Assembly (NCBI RefSeq): GCF_030272615.1
Contig: NW_026729186.1
Span: forward strand, 1 to 27,500
Reading direction: 5' to 3'
Source of the DNA: Cryptomeria japonica
Taxonomy: Eukaryota > Streptophyta > Pinopsida > Cupressales > Cupressaceae
Length of the DNA stretch: 27,500 nucleotides
The notes beneath the pieces are model-generated. The model did no database searches. It was not told the origin of the DNA and worked only from the letters and a program-made list of their open reading frames with translations. Every line of letters starts with the position of its first letter. The first letter of the stretch is position 1. Below are positions 8,216 to 17,446 of the stretch, one piece after another. The position numbers and the translations under genes are program-made.

Positions 8216-8590
8216 CCCATGGGTGTCGAGTTGGGTGCCTGATGGGTGCTTCTTGTCAAGTTTTAGTCGTCGGGACTCATTTCGAGCCTTAGAGGTCGTT
8301 TCTTGTCCGGTTGCCCTGTCTTCGACCTGGGAACCCAATTTTGGTCCTCGGGTCCCATTTTTTTTTGTCTCGCATCCCACTTTTGGCCTGTGGCCTTTTC
8401 GGGGTCGATTCTCGTTTTGGGCATCAGAGCATGTTTCTTCTCCTAAAACCCAATATTTGTTTATTAAGTCTCGGAACACATTTTTGTTCTCGTGGACCCA
8501 TCATGGGTCTTGGAACGCATTTGTGGTCCTTGGGTCCCATTTTGCATCCCGAAACTTGTGTTTTGGTGCTTGATCCCTATTTTGGGTGCC
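8216..8590. repeat. T-rich degenerate repeat block, unit 1
   Basis: This 375-bp block is richer in T than its surroundings and made of loose repeats of about 30-40 bp around GGGTCCCATTTT and TCTYGGAACRCATTT (for example 8343, 8473, 8509, 8533). It contains TATTTGTTTATTAAGTCTCG at 8453-8472 and T9 near 8350. I see no gene in it. Confidence 0.7.
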
Positions 8591-8981
8591 CACCTTGCAC
8601 CAAGTGCGCACCCGGGGCAAACCGAGCGCCTTGGTGCACCGGGGCAAGATCGAGCGTGCACCCGAGGCGCCCCGAACATGCACCAAGGTGCACTCGGCCC
8701 ACATGTGAGCGCAGGTCGTTGCGCCCGAGGTGGTGTGTGGGCACCGCGTTGCAGACGGGACACTGCACGCACACGACGCCCCCTCCAGGTGCACGCACGT
8801 AGGCCGGGCCGGGTGCACACCCGACGCCCTAGCAAGGTGCGCGCACCCGGGCAGGGCTCACACTTGGCGAACGGGGCGCACTTCGCGAGGGAGGGTGTGC
8901 ACCTCGACGGGGGTGGGTGGCCGGGGTGGATTCGCACGTGGGTCGCGGTTTGCTAAGTACACACTGCGACAAGCTCATAAC

Positions 8982-9100
8982 GGGTGCGATCATACCAGCA
9001 TTAGTGCACCGGATCCCATCAGAACTCCGCAGTTAAGCGCGCTTGGGCCGGAGTAGTACTGGGATGGGTGACCTCCCGGGAAGTCCCGGTGTTGCACCCT
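8982..9100 (+). rRNA. 5S ribosomal RNA gene, copy 1
   Basis: A full-length plant 5S gene of about 119 nt. It encodes the small RNA of the large ribosomal subunit and is made by RNA polymerase III. GGGTGC at the 5' end pairs with GCACCC at the 3' end (helix I). Internal promoter parts are visible: A box AGTTAAGCGCGCTTGG (9031-9046), intermediate element GAGTAG (9051-9056) and C box GATGGGTGACC (9063-9073). The classical GGATCC site is at 9011-9016. Upstream, C is at -1 and a weak TAAGTAC lies about -28 in place of a good TATA-like box. Position +19 (9000) is A here but G in copies 2 and 3. It is transcribed opposite to the Pol I cores. The sequence favours a non-angiosperm land plant. The gene appears intact and potentially active. 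Confidence 0.97.
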
Positions 9101-9105
9101 TTTTT
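9100..9105 (+). terminator. Pol III terminator of 5S copy 1
   Basis: Six T on the coding strand directly follow GCACCC, with a second run of five T at 9108-9112 as a possible backup. T runs of four or more end Pol III transcription. Confidence 0.9.
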
Positions 9106-11020
9106 AGTTTTTCGCCGGGCGTCGCAATGCTATTTGAATAAACCTTTTGCCCGTTTGCGTTCTCGTCGGGGCCGGGCCGGGCCGGGGTGCGCTGCCCGCA
9201 CTACCGCGCGCGCGGGGGCGACACCGAGCGCGCACCCGAGGCGCCCCGAGCACACAGGCCACGGTGCAACCCGGGCGTTGTGCGCGCACCCCGGTGCGCC
9301 CGAGGTGCTGCGCGCGCACCCAGGTGAAATCGGTGTGCACCTCGGCCAGTGCGCGCTCGGTCGAGTCGCGCACGTTGGCCAAGGTGCACGGTGATGTTTC
9401 TTACTCTAAGGTTCCGCACCAGACGCCCGGGACAGGTGAGCGAAGCTGGGCGGGGCCGGGTGCGCGGCCGGGGCAGGTGCACGCAGCTGGAGAGAGCTTT
9501 GGAGCACACTTCGGAGCGCACCAATGATGCGCTCCATTCAAAAGTTTCCTGAAAAGGCAAAAAAAGTTGAGATTATAGAATTTCCCACTTGAGAGATTGT
9601 AAAAAAAAAAAATTTAAAATGAAGGAAACGCGGGTGCCAAGGTGTGCGCAGCCCAGCCAAGGTGTGCGCACCAAGGCGCCCACCCTGGCGAAGGTGCACG
9701 CAAGGTGCGCACCCGAGGCAAACCGGACAATTAACCCAACTTTCGACTTCGCGCGCACCTTGGAGCGCACTTCGGAGCGCTCCTTGGTGCGCACCAATCT
9801 TGGGCACCTCGGAGTGCACCATGGCGCCCACCAAGGTGCGCACCCGGGGCAAACCGAGCTCCGACTTCGTGCGCACCTTGGAGCGCACGAAAGGTGCGCA
9901 CCATGGCGCCCACCAAGGTGCGCAGCCCAGCCAAGGCGTGCGCATCAAGGTGCGCACCCTGGCGAAGGTGCGCACCCGGGGCAAACCGAGCTCCGACTTC
10001 GTGCGCACCTTGGAGCGCACAAAAGGTGCGCAACCCAGCCAAGGTGTGCGCACCCCGGTCAAACCGAGCTCCGAATCGTGCGCACCAGAGGTGCACGCCA
10101 TCGTGCGCACCTTGGAGCACACTTCGGAGCCCTCCTTGGTGCGCGCCGATGTTGCGCACCTCGGAGCGCACCCGGGGAAAACAATGCAATTAACCCGACT
10201 TTCGACTTCGTGGGCACCTCGGAGCGCTCTCGGGTTCGCACCTCGGAGCACACCGAGGTGCGCACCTTTGATGCGCTGCCTTCACCAATTTCCAGAAAAG
10301 GCAAGAAAACATTGAGAAGGTGTGCGCACCGAGGTGCCCACCCTGGCGAAGGTGCACGCGAGGTGCGCACCCGGGGCAAACCGGGCTCCGACTTCGTGCA
10401 CGCCGCACCTTGGAGCACACTTCGGAGCGCTCCTTGGTGCGCACCAGGGCGCGCAACCCAGCCGAGGTGCCCACCCCGGCGAAGGTGCACGCGAGGTGCG
10501 CACCCGGGGCAAACCGGGCTCCGACTTCGTGCACGCCATGGTGCCCACCGCGGCGAAGGTGCACGCGAGGTGCGCACCCGGGGCAAACCGGGCTCCGACT
10601 TCGTGCACGCCGCACCTTGGAGCACACTTCGGAGCGCTCCTTGGTGCGCACCATGGTGCCCACCAGGGCGCGCAACCCCGCCGAAGGTGCACGCGAGGTG
10701 CGCACCCGGGGCAAACCGGGCTCCGACTTCGTGCACGCCGCACCTTGGAGCACACTTCGGAGCGCTCCTTGGTGCGCACCATGGTGCCCACCAGGGCGCG
10801 CAACCCCGCCGAAGGTGCACGCGAGGTGCGCACCCGGGGCAAACCGGGCTCCGACTTCGTGCACGCCATGGTGCGCACCGCGGCGAAGGTGCGCACCCGG
10901 GGCAAACCGGGCTCCGACTTCGTGCACGCCGCACCTTGGAGCACACTTCGGAGCGCTCCTTGGTGCGCACCAGGGCGCGCAACCCAGCCGAGGTGCCCAC
11001 CCCGGCGAAGGTGCACGCGA

Positions 11021-13350
11021 GGTGCGTACCCGGGGCAAACCGGGCTCCGACTTCGTGCACGCCGCACCTTGGAGCACACTTCGGAGCGCTCCTTGGTGCG
11101 CACCATGGTGCCCACCAGGCCGCGCAACCCAGCCAAGGTGTGCGCACCAAGGTGCACGCGAGGTGCGCACCCGGGGCAAACCGGGGTCCGACTTCGTGCA
11201 CGCCGCACCTTGGAGCACACATCGGGGCGCTCCCGGGTTCGCACCGGCGTTGCGCACCGTGGTGGGCACCTCGGAGCACACCAAGGTGGGCAGCGAGGTG
11301 CGCACCTTTGATGCGATGCCTTCACTAATTTCCATAAAAGGCAAAAAAAAAACGAGATTTTAAAATTTCCGTTTTGAAAGATAGTGAGAAAAAGGGAATG
11401 CTGGTGCCATCTTGAGCCCGCCCTGGTGCGCAGCCCAGCCAAGGTGTGCGCACCAAGGTGCCCACCCTGGCGAAGGTGCGCGCCCGGGCAATTAACCCAA
11501 CTTCCAACTTCGCGCGCGCCAGGGTGGGAGCGCACCCAACAACCGGGCCTGGGAAGAGCCAATGCGAGAAACCCCACCAAACGCTCTGACAAAAAAAGAG
11601 GGGGCGCTCCAGTAACCCCGCTTCGGAGCGCACCCTGGGCAAACCCAGCCAAGGTGCCCACCCCGGCCAAGGTGCAGGCGAGGTGCGCACCCGGGGCAAA
11701 CCGGGCTCCGACAACGTGCACGCCGCACCTTGGAGCACACTTCGTAGCGCTCCCGGGTGCGCACCTCAGAGCACACCAAGGTGGGCAGCGAGGTGCGCAC
11801 CTTTGATGCGCTGCCTTCACTAATTTCCAGAAAAGGCAAAAAAAAAAGGAGATTTTAAAATTTCCGTTTTGAAAGATAGTGAAAAAAACGGAACGCGCGT
11901 GCCATCTTGAGCCCGCCCTGGTGCGCAGCCCAGGTAAGGTGCCCACCCTGGCAAAGGTGCGCACCCGGGCAATTAACCCTACTTCCGACTTCGTGCGCGC
12001 CAGGGTGGCAACCGGGCCTCGGAAGAGCCAATGCGAGAAACCCCACCAAACGCTCCGACAAAAAAAGAGGCGGCGCTCCAATAACCCCGCTTCGGAGCGC
12101 AGCCGGGGCAAACCCAGCCAAGGTGCCCACCCCGACGAAGGTGCACGCGAGGTGCGCACCCGGGGCAAACCGGGCTCCGACAACGTGCACGCAGCACCTT
12201 GGAGCACACTTCGAAGCACTCCCGGGTGCCCACCGGCGTTGCGCACCGTGGTGGGCAGCGAGGTGCGCACCTTTGATGCGCTGCCTTCACTAATTTCCAG
12301 AAAAAGGCAAAAAAAAATGAGATTTTAAAATTTCCGTTTTGAAAGATAGTGAAAAAAAAGGAACGCGGGTGCCATCTTGAGCCCGCCCTGGTGCGCAGCC
12401 CAGGCAAGGCATGCGCACCAAGGTGCCCACCCGAGGTGCACACCCGGGGCAAACCGGGCTCCGACTTCGTGCAGGCCGCACCTTGGAGCACACTTCGGAG
12501 CGCTCCTTGGTGCGCACCATGGTGCCCACCAGGGCGCGCAACCCAGCCAAGGTCTGCACACCAAGGTGCCCACCCCGGCGAAGGTGCACGCGAGGTGCGC
12601 ACCCGGGGCAAACCGGGCTCCGACTTCGTGCACGCCATGGTGCCCACCGCGGCGAAGGTGCACGCGAGGTGCGCACCCGGGGCAAACCGGGCTCCGACTT
12701 CGTGCACGCCGCACCTTGGAGCACACTTCGGAGCGCTCCTTGGTGCGCACCATGGTGCCCACCAGGGCGCGCAACCCAGCCAAGGTGTGCGCACCAAGGT
12801 GCACGCGAGGTGCGCACCCGGGGCAAACCGGGGTCCGACTTCGTGCACGCCGCACCTTGGAGCACACATCGGAGCGCTCCCAGGTTCGCACCAGCGTTGC
12901 GCACCTTTGATGCGCTGCCTTCACTAATTTCCAGAAAAGGCAAAAAAAAACGATATTTTAAAATTTCCGTTCTGAAAGATAGTGAAAAAAACGGAACGCG
13001 GGTGCCATCTTGAGCCCTTCCTGGTGCGCAGCCCAGGCAAGTTGTGCGCACCAAGGTGCCCACCCTGGCGGAGGTGCGCGCCCGGGGCAAACCGGGCTCC
13101 GACTTCGTGCACTGCATGGTGCCCACCAAGGCGCGCAACCCAGCCAAGGTGCCCACCGCAGCGAAGGTGCACGCGAGGTGCACACCCGGGGCAAACCGGG
13201 CTCCGACTTCGTGCACGCCGCACCTTGGAGCACACTTCAGAGCGCTCCTTGGTGCGCACCAGGGCGCGCAACCCAGCCGAGGTGCCCACCCCGGCGAAGG
13301 TGCACGCGAGGTGCGCACCCGGGGCAAACCGGGCTCCGACTTCGTGCACG
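11021..13350. repeat. 2.35-kb nested duplication, block A (unit 1)
   Basis: Contains the modules at 11306, 11801, 12271 and 12905. It is repeated 2352 bp to the right as block B, and the modules at 11306 and 11801 match those at 13658 and 14153 at exactly 2352 bp. The same pair of blocks is present in unit 2 and starts near 18945. End points are approximate because the flanks are themselves repeats. Confidence 0.85.
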
Positions 13351-13370
13351 CCATGGTGCCCACCGCGGCG

Positions 13371-15438
13371 AAGGTGCGCACCCGGGGCAAACCGGGCTCC
13401 GACTTCGTGCACGCCGCACCTTGGAGCACACTTCGGAGCGCTCCTTGGTGCGCACCATGGTGCCCACCAGGCCGCGCAACCCAGCCAAGGTGTGCGCACC
13501 AAGGTGCACGCGAGGTGCGCACCCGGGGCAAACCGGGGTCCGACTTCGTGCACGCCGCACCTTGGAGCACACATCGGGGCGCTCCCGGGTTCGCACCGGC
13601 GTTGCGCACCGTGGTGGGCACCTCGGAGCACACCAAGGTGGGCAGCGAGGTGCGCACCTTTGATGCGATGCCTTCACTAATTTCCATAAAAGGCAAAAAA
13701 AAAATGAGATTTTAAAATTTCCGTTTTGAAAGATAGTGAGAAAAAGGGAATGCTGGTGCCATCTTGAGCCCGCCCTGGTGCGCAGCCCAGCCAAGGTTTG
13801 CGCACCAAGGTGCCCACCCTGGCGAAGGTGCGCGCCCGGGCAATTAACCCAACTTCCAACTTCGCGCGCGCCAGGGTGGGAGCGCACCCAACAACCGGGC
13901 CTGGGAAGAGCCAATGCGAGAAACCCCACCAAACTCTCTGACAAAAAAAGAGGGGGCGCTCCAGTAACCCCGCTTCGGAGCGCACCCTGGGCAAACCCAG
14001 CCAAGGTGCCCACCCCGGCCAAGGTGCAGGCGAGGTGCGCACCCGGGGCAAACCGGGCTCCGACAACGTGCACGCCGCACCTTGGAGCACACTTCGTAGC
14101 GCTCCCGGGTGCGCACCTCAGAGCACACCAAGGTGGGCAGCGAGGTGCGCACCTTTGATGCGCTGCCTTCACTAATTTCCAGAAAAGGCAAAAAAAAAAG
14201 GAGATTTTAAAATTTCCGTTTTGAAAGATAGTGAAAAAAACGGAACGCGCGTGCCATCTTGAGCCCGCCCTGGTGCGCAGCCCAGGTAAGGTGCCACCCT
14301 GGCAAAGGTGCGCACCCGGGCAATTAACCCTACTTCCGACTTCGTGCGCGCCAGGGTGGCAACCGGGCCTCGGAAGAGCCAATGCGAGAAACCCCACCAA
14401 ACGCTCCGACAAAAAAAGAGGCGGCGCTCCAATAACCCCGCTTCGGAGCGCAGCCGGGGCAAACCAAGCCAAGGTGCCCACCCCGACGAAGGTGCACGCG
14501 AGGTGCGCACCCGGGGCAAACCGGGCTCCGACAACGTGCACGCAGCACCTTGGAGCACACTTCGAAGCACTCCCGGGTGCCCACCGGCGTTGCGCACCGT
14601 GGTGGGCAGCGAGGTGCGCACCTTTGATGCGCTGCCTTCACTAATTTCCAGAAAAAGGCAAAAAAAAATGAGATTTTAAAATTTCCGTTTTGAAAGATAG
14701 TGAAAAAAAAGGAACGCGGGTGCCATCTTGAGCCCGCCCTGGTGCGCAGCCCAGGCAAGGCATGCGCACCAAGGTGCCCACCCGAGGTGCACACCCGGGG
14801 CAAACCGGGCTCCGACTTCGTGCAGGCCGCACCTTGGAGCACACTTCGGAGCGCTCCTTGGTGCGCACCATGGTGCCCACCAGGGCGCACCCGGGGCAAA
14901 CCGGGCTCCGACTTCGTGCACGCCGCACCTTGGAGCACACATCGGAGCGCTCCCAGGTTCGCACCAGCGTTGCGCACCTTTGATGCGCTGCCTTCACTAA
15001 TTTCCAGAAAAGGCAAAAAAAAACGATATTTTAAAATTTCCGTTCTGAAAGATAGTGAAAAAAACGGAACGCGGGTGCCATCTTGAGCCCTTCCTGGTGC
15101 GCAGCCCAGGCAAGTTGTGCGCACCAAGGTGCCCACCCTGGCGGAGGTGCGCGCCCGGGGCAAACCGGGCTCCGACTTCGTGCACTGCATGGTGCCCACC
15201 AAGGCGCGCAACCCAGCCAAGGTGCCCACCGCAGCGAAGGTGCACGCGAGGTGCGCACCCGAGGTGCACACCCGGGGCAAACCGGGCTCCGACTTCGTGC
15301 ACGCCGCACCTTGGAGCACACTTCAGAGCGCTCCTTGGTACGCACCAGGGCGCGCAACCCAGCCAAGGTGCTCACCCCGGCGAAGGTGCACGCGAGGTGC
15401 GCACCCGGGGCAAACCGGGCTCGGACTTCGTGCACGCC
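13371..15438. repeat. 2.35-kb nested duplication, block B (unit 1)
   Basis: The copy of block A, shorter for two visible reasons. One base is missing near 14293 (GGTGCCACCC for GGTGCCCACCC). About 278 bp are missing around 14886, between CAGGGCGC and CACCCGGGG, so the modules at 14622 and 14978 are 356 bp apart instead of 634. About 13 extra bp lie near 15260. Confidence 0.85.
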
Positions 15439-15649
15439 GCACCTTGGAGCACACATCGGAGCGCTCCCGGGTTCGCACCAGCATTGCGCACCTTTGATGC
15501 GCTGCCTTCACTAATTTCCAGAAAAGGCAAAAAAAAGAAAAAAATGAGATTTTAAAATTTCCGTTTTGAAAGATAGTGAAAAAAACGGAACGCGGGTGCC
15601 ATCTTGAGCCCGCCCTGGTGTGCAGCCCAGGCAAGTTGTGCGCACCAAG

Positions 15650-16138
15650 GCACCCACCCTGGCCAAGGTGGGTCACGGGGTGGGTCCTAGGGTGGGTAAC
15701 GGGGTGGGTACTAAGGTGCGTGCCAAGGTGGGTCATAGGGTGGGTGCCAAGGTGGGCACCAGGGTGGGTGTGCACCAACCCTAGCCAGGGTAGGTCACGG
15801 GGTGGTTGTCGGGGTGGGCGTCAAGGAGCCAAGGTGGGTGGCAAGTAGCCAAGTTGCGTGCCAAGGTGGGTGTCGGGGTGGGTGCCAAGGATCCAAGGTG
15901 GGTGCCAAGGAACCAAGGTGGGTGTCTGGGTGGGTGCCGAGGTGGGAGCCAGGGTGGGTCCCAAGGTGAGTGCAAAGGTGGGTGCCAGGGTCAAGGTGAG
16001 TGCCAATGTGGGTTCCAAGGTGCCAGGGTCAGGGTGAGTGCCAATGTGGGTTCAAAGGTGCTAAGTTGGGTGCGAGGTTGGGTGCGAGGGTGGGTGGGTG
16101 CCAAGGTGTGCTAGGTGGAAGCCCGGGTGGGTCGGCAT
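15650..16138. repeat. G-rich minisatellite segment, unit 2
   Basis: The same sequence as 7727-8215, here joined directly to the last AT-rich module of unit 1 (15492-15631). Confidence 0.9.
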
Positions 16139-16513
16139 CCCATGGGTGTCGAGTTGGGTGCCTGATGGGTGCTTCTTGTCAAGTTTTAGTCGTCGGGACT
16201 CATTTCGAGCCTTAGAGGTCGTTTCTTGTCCGGTTGCCCTGTCTTCGACCTGGGAACCCAATTTTGGTCCTCGGGTCCCATTTTTTTTTGTCTCGCATCC
16301 CACTTTTGGCCTGTGGCCTTTTCGGGGTCGATTCTCGTTTTGGGCATCAGAGCATGTTTCTTCTCCTAAAACCCAATATTTGTTTATTAAGTCTCGGAAC
16401 ACATTTTTGTTCTCGTGGACCCATCATGGGTCTTGGAACGCATTTGTGGTCCTTGGGTCCCATTTTGCATCCCGAAACTTGTGTTTTGGTGCTTGATCCC
16501 TATTTTGGGTGCC
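16139..16513. repeat. T-rich degenerate repeat block, unit 2
   Basis: The copy of 8216-8590. No difference from it was noticed. Confidence 0.7.
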
Positions 16514-16904
16514 CACCTTGCACCAAGTGCGCACCCGGGGCAAACCGAGCGCCTTGGTGCACCGGGGCAAGATCGAGCGTGCACCCGAGGCGCCCCGAAC
16601 ATGCACCAAGGTGCACTCGGCCCACATGTGAGCGCAGGTCGTTGCGCCCGAGGTGGTGTGTGGGCACCGCGTTGCAGACGGGACACTGCACGCATACGAC
16701 GCCCCCTCCAGGTGCACGCACGTAGGCCGGGCCGGGTGCACACCCGACGCCCTAGCAAGGTGCGCGCACCCGGGCAGGGCTCACACTTGGCGAACGGGGC
16801 GCACTTCGCGAGGGAGGGTGTGCACCTCGACGGGGGTGGGTGGCCGGGGTGGATTCGCACGTGGGTCGCGGTTTGCTAAGTACACACTGCGACAAGCTCA
16901 TAAC

Positions 16905-17023
16905 GGGTGCGATCATACCAGCGTTAGTGCACCGGATCCCATCAGAACTCCGCAGTTAAGCGCGCTTGGGCCGGAGTAGTACTGGGATGGGTGACCTCCC
17001 GGGAAGTCCCGGTGTTGCACCCT
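16905..17023 (+). rRNA. 5S ribosomal RNA gene, copy 2
   Basis: A full-length 5S gene, 7923 bp from copy 1. It is identical to copy 1 except for G instead of A at +19 (16923). G is the base I would expect in other non-angiosperm plant 5S genes, so copy 1 appears to carry the variant. The 5'/3' terminal helix, A box, intermediate element and C box are all intact, and the upstream region is the same as for copy 1, so it is potentially active. Confidence 0.97.
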
Positions 17024-17028
17024 TTTTT
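17023..17028 (+). terminator. Pol III terminator of 5S copy 2
   Basis: Six T follow GCACCC, with a second run of five T at 17031-17035. Confidence 0.9.
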
Positions 17029-17446
17029 AGTTTTTCGCCGGGCGTCGCAATGCTATTTGAATAAACCTTTTGCCCGTTTGCGTTCTCGTCGGGGCCGGGC
17101 CGGGCCGGGGTGCGCTGCCCGCACTACCGCGCGCGCGGGGGGCGACACCGAGCGCGCACCCGAGGCGCCCCGAGCACACAGGCCACGGTGCAACCCGGGC
17201 GTTGTGCGCGCACCCCGGTGCGCCCGAGGTGCTGCGCGCGCACCCAGGTGAAATCGGTGTGCACCTCGGCCAGTGCGCGCTCGGTCGAGTCGCGCACGTT
17301 GGCCAAGGTGCACGGTGATGTTTCTTACTCTAAGGTTCCGCACCAGACGCCCGGGACAGGTGAGCGAAGCTGGGCGGGGCCGGGTGCGCGGCCGGGGCAG
17401 GTGCACGCAGCTGGAGAGAGCTTTGGAGCACACTTCGGAGCGCACC

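Larger units (their letters stand above)
8591..9522. other. GC-rich 5S spacer block, unit 1
   Basis: GC-rich DNA flanks the 5S gene. A 25-bp word beginning CGAGCGTGCACCCGAGG at 8651 recurs with one change at 9225, 574 bp away, on the other side of the gene. Downstream there are four G runs with CC loops at 9168-9187 and an alternating CG tract at 9204-9216. Apart from the 5S gene no other gene is seen. Confidence 0.75.
7727..15649. repeat. 7.92-kb higher-order unit, copy 1 (complete)
   Basis: The unit spans 7923 bp, from GCACCCACCCTGGCC at 7727 to the base before the same word at 15650. It contains the end of the G-rich minisatellite, a T-rich block, one 5S gene with GC-rich flanks, and about 6.1 kb of nested repeats with eleven AT-rich modules. 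It differs from copies 2 and 3 at a small number of bases by eye, such as A at 5S position +19 and C at 8774. Confidence 0.95.
9523..15649. repeat. Nested GC-rich repeat array with AT-rich modules, unit 1
   Basis: GC-rich monomers of about 63-74 or 128-134 bp carry GGGGCAAACCGGGCTCCGAC, GCACCTTGGAGCACACTTCG and GGTGCGCACC words. They are punctuated by an AT-rich module of about 133 bp: CTTTGATGCGCTGCCTTCAC, an A-rich tract, GATTTTAAAATTTCCG, AAAGATAGTG and GGTGCCATCTTGAGCCC. Modules start at about 9523 (diverged), 10266 (truncated), 11306, 11801, 12271, 12905, 13658, 14153, 14622, 14978 and 15492. Some segments also carry CAATTAACCCAACTTCC and GAGCCAATGCGAGAAACCCC (for example 11490-11575). 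No gene is seen. Open frames up to 662 codons exist in several overlapping frames and reflect the lack of stop codons in the repeats. Confidence 0.93.
16514..17446. other. GC-rich 5S spacer block, unit 2
   Basis: The copy of 8591-9522 with an extra G near 17140, just after the alternating CG tract, and T at 16695. Confidence 0.75.

Noticed and set aside
8453-8475. A possible Pol II promoter or replication origin at the AT-rich TATTTGTTTATTAAG
   Set aside because: It is a single short AT-rich tract inside a degenerate repeat, with no other supporting signal.
8940-9110. A Cassandra-type TRIM retrotransposon LTR, which carries 5S-like sequence
   Set aside because: The 5S gene is complete, with pairing ends, a T6 terminator directly after it and no visible LTR ends, primer-binding site or polypurine tract. 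The three copies are explained by the 7.92-kb tandem unit.
10282-12270. A 662-codon open frame on the minus strand (also 18206-20194), rich in Cys, Arg, Ala, Pro and His
   Set aside because: It spans several DNA repeat monomers, overlaps equally open frames on the same and opposite strands (for example 579 codons at 9589-11328 +), has no recognisable domain, and its 'protein repeats' copy the DNA repeats. Stop codons are simply rare in these GC-rich monomers.
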